This document shows positions 52,603 through 61,785 of a stretch of DNA of 64,000 nucleotides, piece after piece. The stretch comes from Streptomonospora alba. Its GTDB lineage: Bacteria > Actinomycetota > Actinomycetes > Streptosporangiales > Streptosporangiaceae. Made by a program: the position numbers and the translations under genes. Under the pieces are notes generated by a model. It was not told where the DNA came from and searched no databases. It saw only the letters and a list, made by a program, of their open reading frames with translations. The stretch's first letter is position 1, and each line of letters opens with the position of its first letter. The DNA lies in contig NZ_JROO01000003.1 of assembly GCF_000826685.1 (NCBI RefSeq), positions 103,297 to 167,296 of the forward strand, read 5' to 3'.

Positions 52603-53478
52603 CTACGGCCGTGCGGGCCCGCGGCGGTGCGGCGGCCCCGCCTCGCGCAGAACCGCCTTGAGACGCGCGCGGGCCTTGCGCGGCCGCGCGTCCAGGACCT
52701 CCAGCTCACCGTCGCGCCACAGGTACACATGCTCCGAGCAGGGCTCCTGCGCCTTCCTGTGCAGCGCGGCGGCCTCGGCGGCGAACGCGGGCAGGGCCTT
52801 CAGCGCCTCCCGCGAGGCGAGGGGATACACCAGCAGGGTGTCGTAGCTCGGCGCCGCGACCAGCGCTGGGGCGTTCTCCTCCTCGGCGGTCAACTCCTCC
52901 AGCTCGCTGAGCAGCACGGTCACATACCGGCTGCCCGGCTTGGTGATCACCCGTACCTCGCCTCCGGCCGCCAGCGGCCGCGTGTAGTCGACGACGTCGG
53001 CCAGCTCGCGCTCACGGGTCTGGCGCAGGGCGTAGCCCAGCCGCCGCAGTTGCAGCAGCCCTGCGCGATGCCGTGTCAGCGGCGCACCGTACTGGGGGTG
53101 CTCGACCACCACCAGGGCGTCGAAGTGGTCCCCCGCCGAGGTCCACACCAGCTCGCGGCGGCGCGACTCGGGCATGGTCGGCACCAGGCGGATACGCAGC
53201 AGCTCGCGCACGTCGCCCAGCAGCTCGATCTCGGCGATGGCCATGGCGGCCCGGTCGGCGGTCTCGCGCAGCCACGCGTCGACGACTCCCGGCCACTCCG
53301 ACCGCTGCGCGGCCGCGCAGCGCTCCAGCAGCACCCACGTCGACGCGCTCAGCTCGGTCCAGCCGAACCCGATCACCACCGAGGAGGTGGCGCGGTCGAA
53401 GGAGGCGTCGGGAAGCGAGACCGGCAGCAGGCCTTCGACGAGCGCGTGTACGTCTCCGGCGATCTCCAACTCGTGCAC
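52603..53478 (-). CDS. Conserved-looking hypothetical protein divergent from eccC
   Basis: A 291-residue cytosolic protein I do not recognise. It starts GTG at 53478 (VHELEIAGDVHALVEGLLPV) with GGAGGGAGG upstream. Visible features: a strand-rich N-terminus (VVIGFGWTELSASTWVLLER), EIELLGDVRELLRIRLVP, ELVWTSAGDHFDALVVVEHP and QYGAPLTRHRAGLLQLRRLG, then EVRVITKPGSRYVTVLLSEL and a C-terminal helix with basic residues. There is no signal peptide or membrane helix. It is divergent from eccC with 165 bases between starts, so the two share a promoter region. A role in the secretion system is suggested only by position. Confidence 0.7.
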   Translation of the reverse strand: MHELEIAGDVHALVEGLLPVSLPDASFDRATSSVVIGFGWTELSASTWVLLERCAAAQRSEWPGVVDAWLRETADRAAMAIAEIELLGDVRELLRIRLVPTMPESRRRELVWTSAGDHFDALVVVEHPQYGAPLTRHRAGLLQLRRLGYALRQTRERELADVVDYTRPLAAGGEVRVITKPGSRYVTVLLSELEELTAEEENAPALVAAPSYDTLLVYPLASREALKALPAFAAEAAALHRKAQEPCSEHVYLWRDGELEVLDARPRKARARLKAVLREAGPPHRRGPARP

Positions 53479-53643
53479 ACCCAGTCCTCCCTCCAGCTGT
53501 GGCGCGGTCGCGGCCCCCGCGGATCCCCTCCGATCCGGCTCCGCGAACGCGCCCGCGCCGCCGCGCGAGCCCGCGATTACCGTATGGGAGTACTCCGCCG
53601 CGCCCGAATAGGATCGTCCCCGTCCACGGGGAAAGGAGAGCTG

Positions 53644-56600
53644 GTGACCACCCGCGTAGTGCATCGGCCGGCCCGCACCGTCCATCCTCCGCCGCAGCAC
53701 GGGCCCTACGACGTCGAGGCACCGCCGACGCTGCCCGACGGCAACGCGCAGGGCAACCAGCTCATGTCCATTCTGCCCATGATCGCCATGATGGGCTCGC
53801 TGACCGTCATGATGGTCCTGCGCAATCCGGCGTTCATGGCCCTTGGCGCGCTGGTGCTGGTGCTGGCGCTGTGCGCCGCGCTGGGCATGCTGCTCTCCCG
53901 GCGCGGCCAGGCCGCGCGCCAGCGCCGCAACCAGCGCGAACTGTACCTGGAGTACCTGGAGGAGCTGCGCGAGGACCTCAGCGGGCGCGAGCGCGAGGCC
54001 CGCGAGTACGCACAGCTGCTCGACCCGCCGCCGGCGGCGCTCTACGACGTCGTGCGCGACCCCACCCGGCTGTGGGAGCGCCGCCGCAAGGACCGCGACT
54101 TCCTGCGGGTGCGGTTGGGCACGGGGTCTATGCCGGGACAGCCGCTGCGGCTGGGCGAGCGCGGGTCGGCGCTGACGCCCACGGACCCCTTCATGCTCTC
54201 GGAGGCGCAGGCGGCGATCCGGCGATTCGAGCACGTCCCGGAGATGCCGCTGACGGTTCCGCTCGACATGACCGGCAACATCAGCGTCATCGGCGAGCGC
54301 GCCGACGTGATGCGGGTGATGCGCTCCCTGCTCGCCCAGTTCGCGGTCTTCCACGCGCCCGAGGACGCCGCCCTGGCCGTGGCCCACCCCGCCTCGGCGG
54401 CCTCCGACTGGGAATGGCTCAAGTGGCTGCCGCAGGCCCAGGACCAGCAGCGCCGCGAGCAGGGCGCCTACACGCGGCTGATCTCGCCCACCCCGGCCAA
54501 GCTCGGCGCGCTGCTGTCGGACGACCTGCGCGCCCGCACCGACTTCGCGGCCGAGGTGCGGCGCGGCATGGGCAAGCGCGAGGCCTACCGGATGATGCGC
54601 CGGCTCGTGATCGTGCACGACACCCACGGAGCCGTGGCCGAGGAGCTGGTGCGCCCCGACGACGCGATCCCGCCCTCGGCGCTGGGCACCACCGTCCTGC
54701 ACTTGGCCGCCACCCAGATCGACGAGCCCGGCGACGTGAGCCTGCGCATCACGGTCGAGGGCGACAAGGTGCGGATGGAGGACCTGCGCACCGCCGACCC
54801 CGCGGGAGAGGCCGCCGCCGGCACCGTCGACGACGTCGGCGCGGGCGACATCACCGGGCTGGCGCGGATGCTGGCGCCGCTGCGGCTCTCGCGCGAATCC
54901 GTCGAGGAGACCGCGGCCGAGGGCGGCAGCACCGACTTCCCCACCATGCTGGGCGTGGACGACCCCGGCGACATGGACGTGCTCCGGCTGTGGCAGCCCC
55001 GAAGCGAGCGCGCGTTCCTGCGCGTGCCCATCGGCGCCGACGACCTGGGCCAACCGGTCATCCTGGACCTCAAGGAGTCGGCGCAACTGGGCATGGGCCC
55101 GCACGGGCTGTGCGTCGGCGCCACCGGGTCGGGCAAGAGCGAGATGCTGCGCACCCTGGTGATCGCACTGGCGGCCACCCACCCGCCCGAGCGGGTCAGC
55201 ATGGTGCTCGTCGACTACAAGGGCGGCGCGACCTTCGCCCCGTTCGAGGAGATGCCGCACGTCGCCGGGGTGATCACCAACCTGGAGGACGACGCGGCGC
55301 TGATCGAGCGCGCCTACTCCAGCCTCTCCGGCGAGGTGCAGCGCCGCCAGCAGGTACTGCGCGACGCCGGCAACGTCGCCAACATCGGCGACTACCACTA
55401 CAAGCGCACGCACGAGCCCAGCCTGCCGCCGCTTCCGCATCTGCTGGTCATCATCGACGAGTTCGGCGAACTGCTGACCGCACGGCCCGACTTCATCCAG
55501 CTGTTCCTGTCGATCGGGCGCATCGGGCGCAGCATCGGAGTGCACCTGCTGCTGTCCAGCCAGCGCATCGAGGGCGGCAAGCTGCGCGGCCTGGAGACCT
55601 ACCTGTCCTACCGGCTGGGGCTGCGCACGTTCTCCGAGGAGGAGAGCCGCACGGTCCTGGACACCCCCGACGCGTTCCACCTGCCCGCGCTTCCCGGATT
55701 CGGCTACCTCAAGGTCGACACCAGCGTCTATCAGCAGTTCAAGGCCGGCTACGTCTCCGGGGCCTACCGCGGCAGGGTGGCCGCCGAGGAGGCCGAAGAG
55801 CGCGAAGGGCCGCCGCCGGTCCACCCCTATCCGGCGTTCAACGGCGCGGGCGGCGCCCAGCGGGGGGAGGCCGCTCCGGCCGAGGACCCCGAGCAGGCGC
55901 TGCCCGACCGCACCGTGGGACCGACCCTGCTGGACGTGATGGTGGGGCAGCTGACCCGGGCCGGCGAGCCCACCCGCAGCGTCTGGCTGCCGCCGCTGCC
56001 CGCGTCGACCACCCTGGACTCGGTCACCGGGCCGGTTCGCGTCGCCGACGAGGGCATGCGGCTGCCCGAGCCGCCCAGCGCGATGCAGGTGCCGATCGGG
56101 CTGCTCGACGACGCCGCGCGGCAGTGGCAGGGAACGTGGAACCTCGACCTGTCGGCCTCGGGCGGGCACGTCGCCGTCATCGGAGGTCCGCAGACCGGCA
56201 AGACCACGCTGCTGCGCACCATGCTGCTGTCGCTGGCGCTGACCCACACGCCCGACCAGGTCGCCTGCTACGGGCTCGACCTGGTGGGCGGCGGGCTGCA
56301 GGCCGTCGACGACCTGCCGCACGTGGGCGGGGTGGCGGTGCGCACCGACACCGAGCGGGTGCGGCGCACCGTCGAGGAGGTCAGCGGCATGCTGGAGCAG
56401 CGCCAGGAGGTCTTCCGCGACAGGGGCATCGACTCCATCCATCAGTTGCGGCGCATGCACGCGCGCGGCGAGGTCCCGGAGCTGGCCAGTGCCGACGTCG
56501 TGCTGTGCATCGACGGCTTCGGCGCGATCCGCAGCGACTTCGAGGAGATCGACGACATCGTCAGGGACCTGCTGCAGCGCGGCGGCGGCTACGGCATCCA

Positions 56601-57666
56601 CATCGTCGCGGCCATGCTGCGGTGGAACGACGTGCGCATCGCGATGCAGTCCAACTTCGGGCAGAAGGTGGAACTGCACCTCAACGACGCCTCCGACTCC
56701 TCGATCGACCGCAAGCTGGCCGAGACGGTCGGCGCCGGGACCCCGGGCCGGGCGCTCACCGACCAGAAGCTGTTCGGGCAGGTCGCACTGCCGCGGGTGG
56801 ACACGCTGGCCGAGGACGGCAACCTCGGCGAGGTGGTGGAGAAGACCTGCCGCGCCATCGGCACCGCGTGGAAGGGCACGACGGCGCCGCCGGTGCGGGT
56901 GCTGCCGCACGTGCTGCCCGCGGCCACGCTGCCCGGGCCGCAGACCGAGCGCACCCGGGTCCCCATCGGCGTGGACGAGCAGAGGCTGGATCCCGTCCTG
57001 CTGGACCTGTTCGACCGCGACCAGAACCTGCTGGTGCTGGGCGACGGCGAGTGCGGCAAGACGAACCTCCTGCGAACGGTGGCCGAAGGGCTCGTGGCCC
57101 GCTACAGCTCCTCGGAGGTCGTGTTCGCGGTGATGGACCCGCGGCGCACGCTGCGCGGCGTCATCCCCGAGGAGTACCTGGGCGGCTACGCAAGCAACGC
57201 GCGAGTGTGCCAGGGGCTCGCCGGCGGCGTGGCCAAGGAGCTGGAGGGGCGCATCCCCGACGACGCCGACGCCGACTCGGCCGAGCCCGGGGCGATCGGC
57301 GGGCCGCGCATCGTGGTTCTCGTCGACGACTACGACATGCTCACCACCGCCGGGCAGAAGCCGCTGACCCCGTTCGTGCCGTTCGTGCCCAACGGGCGCG
57401 ACATCGGCCTGCACTTCGTGCTCAGCCGGCGCGTGGCCGGGGCCGGGCGCGGCCTGTACGACCCGCTGGTGCAGGCGATGCGGGAGGTCGGCACCAGTGC
57501 GCTGCTGATGTCGGGCGACCGCACCGAGGGCCAACTGTTCCCCAAGGTCTACGCCAGTCCGCAGCCGCCCGGACGGGGCAAGTGGATCCGCAGGGGCCGC
57601 TCCCCGCGTCTGATGCAGACGGCGGTTCTGGACACGGCCCCCGAAGCGGAGGAGGAGAAGCGGTGA
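53644..57666 (+). CDS. eccC: Type VII secretion system ATPase EccC
   Basis: A 1340-residue protein, the fused EccCa-EccCb type. Two membrane helices near residues 40-84 (SILPMIAMMGSLTVMMVL, ALGALVLVLALCAALGMLL) precede three FtsK/SpoIIIE ATPase domains with Walker A motifs GATGSGKS (from residue 492), GGPQTGKT (from 847) and GDGECGKT (from 1133). Walker B-like LLVIIDEFGEL follows in domain 1, and VVLVDDYDML in domain 3. It drives export of WXG100/LXG proteins through the inner membrane. The GTG at 53644 has GGAAAGGAG upstream. Its stop overlaps the next gene's GTG by four bases. eccB, eccD, eccE and an active mycosin are not in this window. Confidence 0.96.
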   Translation: MTTRVVHRPARTVHPPPQHGPYDVEAPPTLPDGNAQGNQLMSILPMIAMMGSLTVMMVLRNPAFMALGALVLVLALCAALGMLLSRRGQAARQRRNQRELYLEYLEELREDLSGREREAREYAQLLDPPPAALYDVVRDPTRLWERRRKDRDFLRVRLGTGSMPGQPLRLGERGSALTPTDPFMLSEAQAAIRRFEHVPEMPLTVPLDMTGNISVIGERADVMRVMRSLLAQFAVFHAPEDAALAVAHPASAASDWEWLKWLPQAQDQQRREQGAYTRLISPTPAKLGALLSDDLRARTDFAAEVRRGMGKREAYRMMRRLVIVHDTHGAVAEELVRPDDAIPPSALGTTVLHLAATQIDEPGDVSLRITVEGDKVRMEDLRTADPAGEAAAGTVDDVGAGDITGLARMLAPLRLSRESVEETAAEGGSTDFPTMLGVDDPGDMDVLRLWQPRSERAFLRVPIGADDLGQPVILDLKESAQLGMGPHGLCVGATGSGKSEMLRTLVIALAATHPPERVSMVLVDYKGGATFAPFEEMPHVAGVITNLEDDAALIERAYSSLSGEVQRRQQVLRDAGNVANIGDYHYKRTHEPSLPPLPHLLVIIDEFGELLTARPDFIQLFLSIGRIGRSIGVHLLLSSQRIEGGKLRGLETYLSYRLGLRTFSEEESRTVLDTPDAFHLPALPGFGYLKVDTSVYQQFKAGYVSGAYRGRVAAEEAEEREGPPPVHPYPAFNGAGGAQRGEAAPAEDPEQALPDRTVGPTLLDVMVGQLTRAGEPTRSVWLPPLPASTTLDSVTGPVRVADEGMRLPEPPSAMQVPIGLLDDAARQWQGTWNLDLSASGGHVAVIGGPQTGKTTLLRTMLLSLALTHTPDQVACYGLDLVGGGLQAVDDLPHVGGVAVRTDTERVRRTVEEVSGMLEQRQEVFRDRGIDSIHQLRRMHARGEVPELASADVVLCIDGFGAIRSDFEEIDDIVRDLLQRGGGYGIHIVAAMLRWNDVRIAMQSNFGQKVELHLNDASDSSIDRKLAETVGAGTPGRALTDQKLFGQVALPRVDTLAEDGNLGEVVEKTCRAIGTAWKGTTAPPVRVLPHVLPAATLPGPQTERTRVPIGVDEQRLDPVLLDLFDRDQNLLVLGDGECGKTNLLRTVAEGLVARYSSSEVVFAVMDPRRTLRGVIPEEYLGGYASNARVCQGLAGGVAKELEGRIPDDADADSAEPGAIGGPRIVVLVDDYDMLTTAGQKPLTPFVPFVPNGRDIGLHFVLSRRVAGAGRGLYDPLVQAMREVGTSALLMSGDRTEGQLFPKVYASPQPPGRGKWIRRGRSPRLMQTAVLDTAPEAEEEKR

Positions 57667-58067
57667 CCTACGACGTGGTCGCGCTGGTGCGCCAGGCGCC
57701 CGATGTGCGGGCCCTGGTGGACTCGATGGCCGAGGCCGGCCCGGACCTCACGATCGAAGGGGCGGGCGAGGGGGCCGTCATCCGGCTCCGCGACGGCTCC
57801 GGACGGCCGGTGCTGGCCATCGAGGCCGCCCAGAAGGTGGACGTGCCCGGCGAGGTCGAACGACTGCTCGGCGATCAGGCGGCGGCGGACATGCCCGACC
57901 CGTGCTGGTGGGTGGAGGCCCGCGCGGCGGGCGCGGGGCCCGACCCCGCCGGGCTCGCCCACCGCTTCGCCGACGCCTTGACCGGGCGGCTGGGCGGCGC
58001 GGTGTGGCCGCCGCGCCCGGTCGGCCGCGGCAGCGCGGCAGCCCCCGAGCAGGACGGGAGGAAGTGA
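57663..58067 (+). CDS. N-terminal half of a split DUF6177-like protein
   Basis: A 134-residue protein: DVVALVRQAPDVRALVDSMA, EGAVIRLRDGSGRPVLAIEA, PCWWVEARAAGAGPDPAGLA and HRFADALTGRLGGAVWPPRP. It matches the first 130 residues of the fused protein at 45132-46559 block for block. Its GTG overlaps the eccC stop, and its TGA overlaps the GTG of the next gene, so all three are tightly coupled. No membrane segment. The two halves probably form one complex; whether the split or the fusion is older cannot be told here. Confidence 0.8.
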   Translation: MTYDVVALVRQAPDVRALVDSMAEAGPDLTIEGAGEGAVIRLRDGSGRPVLAIEAAQKVDVPGEVERLLGDQAAADMPDPCWWVEARAAGAGPDPAGLAHRFADALTGRLGGAVWPPRPVGRGSAAAPEQDGRK

Positions 58068-59095
58068 GCGTGGTCGCCGACCACCCCGCCGTCGACACCG
58101 CGACCCCGCAGGCGGCCGTCGTCGTCCAGGACCGCGCCGTCGTGCCGCTGTCGTCGTGGCTCACCGACGTGCTCGCCCAGTGCGGCCGCTCCGACCGGTC
58201 GTTGCAGGTGCTCTCCTCCCCCGCCGCGCGCATCACCCTGCCGCTGCGCACCGTGCTGCAGAATCCGAAGGCGCGCTGGGTGATCGAGGAGCCCGACGGA
58301 AGCGGACATTTCGACGGGTTCTCCGGGGTGCCGCTGCGATGGGACCGCCGCGCCGGCTTCGTCGTCGACAAGAGCGCCGGCGCCGATACGCAGCCCGCCC
58401 CCGCGTTCCTGCCGACGGGCGAGGAGACCGGCAGCCAGCTCTGGATCGATCTGCGGCTGCGGCACAAGGCGCGCGAAGGACTGGTGCTGGGCAGGGCCGT
58501 CGAGCGGCTGGCGGACCTGTTCGGCGGGGCCGACCCGGCCGGGTGGGGCACCAGCGAGCCGGCCCTGTCGCAGTGGGACACCGCGCGGCTTACGGCCCTG
58601 TGCCGGCGGCGGGCGCCGGGAGCGACGTGGACGGTGTTCGCCGGACCGGGATTCGCCGAGCACCCCTTCATCGGCATGCACCGCGCGGCGGCTGTGGCCG
58701 AAGGGGTCAAGGAGACCGTCACCTTCGCGGCGGGCTACCCGCCGGGGGTGGAGCCGCCCGTGGAACGCCTGCGCGAGGTGGTCCGGGAGTTCGCCGAACA
58801 GCGGGTTCTCACCACCATGACGGCACAGCGGCTCCCCGGGCGCGCGGACCTGACGTACGCGCCGGTGTGGTCGGGGGCGCCGGCCCCGGTGGGGGTCGCT
58901 ATCGGTGCCGAGGCGGTCTCGGAGATCGGGACCGCCCATGCCGAAGACGCCCCCGCACCGGGGGAGCGCGTGGGACCCTCACGCGCTCCAGCGATGTGGT
59001 ACCCGCTCGGCGCGGGCACCGATCCCGAAACCTGGCGCGAATTCCGCGCACTGATGGATCACCTGCAACCGGAGGGCACTCGGCGGCGGGCCTGA
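58064..59095 (+). CDS. C-terminal half of a split DUF6177-like protein
   Basis: A 343-residue protein starting VVADHPAVDTATPQAAVVVQ (from GTG at 58064). Blocks AVVVQDRAVVPLSSWLTDVL, KARWVIEEPDGSGHFDGFSG, LRWDRRAGFVVDK, TAHAEDAPAPGERVGPSRAP and AMWYPLGAGTDPETWREFRA match the later part of the 45132-46559 protein in order and spacing. It overlaps the upstream half by four bases. The pair is typical of the gene set around actinobacterial EccC. Function is unknown; a cytosolic chaperone or adaptor role for substrates is only a guess. Confidence 0.82.
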   Translation: MSVVADHPAVDTATPQAAVVVQDRAVVPLSSWLTDVLAQCGRSDRSLQVLSSPAARITLPLRTVLQNPKARWVIEEPDGSGHFDGFSGVPLRWDRRAGFVVDKSAGADTQPAPAFLPTGEETGSQLWIDLRLRHKAREGLVLGRAVERLADLFGGADPAGWGTSEPALSQWDTARLTALCRRRAPGATWTVFAGPGFAEHPFIGMHRAAAVAEGVKETVTFAAGYPPGVEPPVERLREVVREFAEQRVLTTMTAQRLPGRADLTYAPVWSGAPAPVGVAIGAEAVSEIGTAHAEDAPAPGERVGPSRAPAMWYPLGAGTDPETWREFRALMDHLQPEGTRRRA

Positions 59096-59160
59096 GGAGG
59101 CCGTCTGCGCGGGCCGGCGATGCCGCCGCACCGAGTGCTCCCGACAAGGAAGGGCCCACC

Positions 59161-60240
59161 GTGAACGACACCCCCCGCCAGGCACAGGGCGACACCCGCC
59201 GGGAGTACACGCCGCCGCTGGAGCCGCAGCGCCTGGACCGGGCGGCCGGCGTGCTGCTCGGCGCGGCCTGCGGTGACGCGCTGGGCGTCCCCTACGAGTT
59301 CGCGCCGCGGCTGCACGGCGACCAGCGCCCGGAGATGATCGGCGGCGGGCTGGGGCCCTACCGTCCGGGTGAGTACAGCGACGACACGCAGATGGCCGCT
59401 TGCATCGCCCGCGCGCTCGCGGAGGCCGACGCAGATCCGGGCGGCGAGGCGAGCGGCTCGGAGGCGGGCGGTGCGGTACTGAGCGGGTCCGTACTCGACG
59501 CCGCCGCCGAGAACTTCCTGACGTGGCGGTTCGAAGGCGCCAGCGACATCGGCAACCAGACGCGCGCCGTGCTGGGCGCAGCCGCCCCGGCGCGCGGTGC
59601 GCCGGGGGTGGCCGAGGCGATGCTGGCGGCGGCGCATGAGCGCTACGACTCGGGGGTGCCCAGCGCCGGCAACGGGTCCCTGATGCGCACCGGGCCCGTG
59701 GGACTGTGCTTCCTCGACGACCCGCAGCCCACCGCCGACGCCGCCCGCCTGGTCAGCCGCCTCACCCACGCCGACCCGCTCGCCGAGGAGGCGTGCGTGC
59801 TGTGGTGCGAAGGCGTCCGCCACGCGGTGGCCGAGGGCGGCTTCGAGGGCGTGCGCGCGGGTGTGGACCTGCTCCCGGTGAACCGGCGCGACCACTGGGC
59901 GGCACGGCTGGCCGAGGCCGAGGAGGCGCCGCCGCAGGCGTTCAACCCGAACGGCTTCGTGGTGACGGCGCTGCAGGCGGCATGGTCGGCGATCACCACG
60001 ACCTCCGGGGAGGGCGCGGAGCACTTCGTCGCCGCGTTGGAGAACGCCGTCCGAGCCGGGGACGACACCGACACCGTCGCGGCGATAGCCGGCGCCCTGG
60101 TCGGCGCGCGCTGGGGAGCGTCGGCGGTCCCGGCCCGATGGCGCTCCTCGGTCCACGGCTGGCCCGGCCTGGCAGCCGGTGACCTGGAGGATCTGGGCCG
60201 GAGCGTGGCCCGGCAGCCGGCTTCGGCGCTGCGCGGGTAG
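59161..60240 (+). CDS. ADP-ribosylglycohydrolase (DraG/ARH type)
   Basis: A 359-residue all-helical hydrolase that removes ADP-ribose from proteins or small molecules. Signatures are LDRAAGVLLGAACGDALGVP near the start, the metal site SDDTQMA near residue 74, a second metal region SAGNGSLMRTGPVG near residue 175 and the closing GDDTDTVAAIAGALVGARWG near residue 300. All the Mg-binding acidic residues appear present, so it should be active. The GTG at 59161 has GGAAGGG upstream and is 65 bases after the DUF6177-like gene, so it is probably the last gene of the eccC operon. It faces an ADP-ribosyltransferase toxin cluster from the right. Confidence 0.93.
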   Translation: MNDTPRQAQGDTRREYTPPLEPQRLDRAAGVLLGAACGDALGVPYEFAPRLHGDQRPEMIGGGLGPYRPGEYSDDTQMAACIARALAEADADPGGEASGSEAGGAVLSGSVLDAAAENFLTWRFEGASDIGNQTRAVLGAAAPARGAPGVAEAMLAAAHERYDSGVPSAGNGSLMRTGPVGLCFLDDPQPTADAARLVSRLTHADPLAEEACVLWCEGVRHAVAEGGFEGVRAGVDLLPVNRRDHWAARLAEAEEAPPQAFNPNGFVVTALQAAWSAITTTSGEGAEHFVAALENAVRAGDDTDTVAAIAGALVGARWGASAVPARWRSSVHGWPGLAAGDLEDLGRSVARQPASALRG

Positions 60241-60373
60241 CGGGCCGCCGCGCGGTCCGGCTCCGATCCGGCACGCCGCTGTTGCGACGTGCCGTGCTCA
60301 TCAGGGCGGGAACCCGCGCGGGTTTGGTTCGCGGCGGGACAACCGAAGAAGGCGACCGGCGCGCCTTCGCCGG

Positions 60374-61225
60374 TCAATCGCGCGCGTGGACGTTCAGTTC
60401 CGGCAAGCCGGGCGCACGCCGCTCTTCGACGCCGACCGGGATACGGCCCGCCGTGGGGTCCTCCTCGGCGCCGATCCAGCTGCGCATCATCGCCAGCGGG
60501 CTCAGGCCCTCGCTCTCGCACCGCTGCATTCTGGTGGTCCACCTGCTCTCGGCGATGTGTCCGTCGAGGCGCGCCTTGACTCGGGGAACGAAACCCGCCG
60601 CGTCGTCGGTCTCGGCCGCCCAGAGGTAGCCGAGCAGGAAGTCGCCGCGATAAGCGGGCACATACCGCACCGCTGAATCCGTGGCCGACTTGTAGCCCGG
60701 GCCGTCGGTCGTGAGGGGCCCGAGCGGCCCCCAGCCCTTCGACCGGTCGAAGGGTGTGCCGTCCGGAAAGTACCCGGGCTCCGGCGGAGGGCCGGGTAAC
60801 GGCGGCTCGACGTGGCCCGGGTTGGCCAACTGCCGCAACTCCTCGTAGTCGCCCAGCTCGGTGAATTTCGCACCGGGCGGGATCGCACCTGCCGTGGGGT
60901 GCTCCTCGGCACCGATCCAACCCCGAAGCGCCTCTTGGGCGGGCAGCCCCGCCTGATAGGCGTCGGAAAGGCGTTGAGACCAGACCACGGCGCCGTCGAA
61001 GCCGGGCTCGGTGTCCTGAGCAGCCAGTCTGCGTAGGTAGGACGCCGAGTTGCCGCGGACCGCCGTGTACAGATACCCGATGACCACACCACCCAGTTCC
61101 ACAGGGAGGTGGCGGACCGGCCCCGCTGTCCGGGTTTTGTAGGTCGCCCCTCTCGGCATCCCTCCTCCGGAACGGGACCGCTTCGCAGGCGAGGAGCCTG
61201 GTGACTGCTCTTCACCGGTACTCAC
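60374..61225 (-). CDS. Two-domain repeat protein, copy 2 (putative immunity, long type)
   Basis: A 283-residue protein with two copies of one domain of about 85 residues. Copy 1: GPVRHLPVELGGVVIGYLYT, SYLRRLAAQDTEPGFDGAVV, RGWIGAEEHPTAGAIPPGAK. Copy 2: AVRYVPAYRGDFLLGYLWAA, DAAGFVPRVKARLDG, RSWIGAEEDPTAGRIPVGV. A Pro-rich linker joins them. It is a full-length paralogue of the gene at 61786-62598. The GTG at 61225 has AGGAGGG upstream and overlaps the end of the preceding gene by 14 bases. No known family. Place in the operon after an ADP-ribosyltransferase toxin makes immunity the best guess. Confidence 0.75.
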   Translation of the reverse strand: MSTGEEQSPGSSPAKRSRSGGGMPRGATYKTRTAGPVRHLPVELGGVVIGYLYTAVRGNSASYLRRLAAQDTEPGFDGAVVWSQRLSDAYQAGLPAQEALRGWIGAEEHPTAGAIPPGAKFTELGDYEELRQLANPGHVEPPLPGPPPEPGYFPDGTPFDRSKGWGPLGPLTTDGPGYKSATDSAVRYVPAYRGDFLLGYLWAAETDDAAGFVPRVKARLDGHIAESRWTTRMQRCESEGLSPLAMMRSWIGAEEDPTAGRIPVGVEERRAPGLPELNVHARD

Positions 61226-61700
61226 AGGTGCCCTCCTGGCCGCCGCGTCCCCGTTTCCGCGTCTCACCCTGTCGCCGGAGCGGCATAGTGCCGTCGGGCC
61301 GCACGCCCGCCGACAAGCGCAGCCGGAGGAGGCTCGGTGCCTCGGCCTCGGAGCCGGGGACGATCCACCCCGAGCCGCCGCTGCCGACGCCGTGTTCCTC
61401 GAACTCGGCGACCGCCTCCGAGGGCGCCAGCCCTCGATCACCGGCCGCGGCGAGGCGCCCGTACCAGAAGGTCCCCGCGTTGAAGGCGTCGTCACCGGTC
61501 GCCGCATGGGGCACATGGCCGGCGGCGCCCTCCGCATCGCTATACCAGAGGTAGCCCAGGACCGCGCCGCCGCTGCCCCGAGCCACGGTTCTGTAGCGCA
61601 CCGGCCCCGAGCTCTCCGATGGGTAGCCGCGCTTCCTGCCGACGGGGTGGAAATGCACGTCCTCGGTCAGCCGAGGGCTGACCCACGGGTCGGTGTCCAT
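61212..61700 (-). CDS. Single-domain repeat protein, copy 2 (putative immunity, short type)
   Basis: A 162-residue protein with one copy of the repeated domain: TEDVHFHPVGRKRGYPSESS, GPVRYRTVARGSGGAVLGYL, WYSDAEGAAGHVPHAATGDD, AFNAGTFWYGRLAAAGDRGL and GWIVPGSEAEAPSL. It is strongly similar to the gene at 62640-63104, sharing TEDVHF, SGPVRYRTVAR, VLGYLW, AFNAG and GWIVPGSE. GGAGGGCG precedes the ATG at 61700. It overlaps the next gene, so the short-long pair is a coupled unit. No signal peptide or membrane helix. Family unknown. Confidence 0.75.
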   Translation of the reverse strand: MDTDPWVSPRLTEDVHFHPVGRKRGYPSESSGPVRYRTVARGSGGAVLGYLWYSDAEGAAGHVPHAATGDDAFNAGTFWYGRLAAAGDRGLAPSEAVAEFEEHGVGSGGSGWIVPGSEAEAPSLLRLRLSAGVRPDGTMPLRRQGETRKRGRGGQEGTCEYR

Positions 61701-61785
61701 TCACGCCCTCCACACCGATCGAAGCGTCGCCGGTTCACTCGCGCACCGAACTCCGGGGCGTTCGGGCTGAGCGCGCACCGCTGCA

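Noticed and set aside
52603..57534. A very long minus-strand open frame opposite eccC
   Set aside because: Only its last part (52603-53478) has its own start, ribosome-binding site and protein-like sequence. The rest is the antisense shadow of eccC, rich in His/Gln/Arg, as high GC removes stops from that frame.
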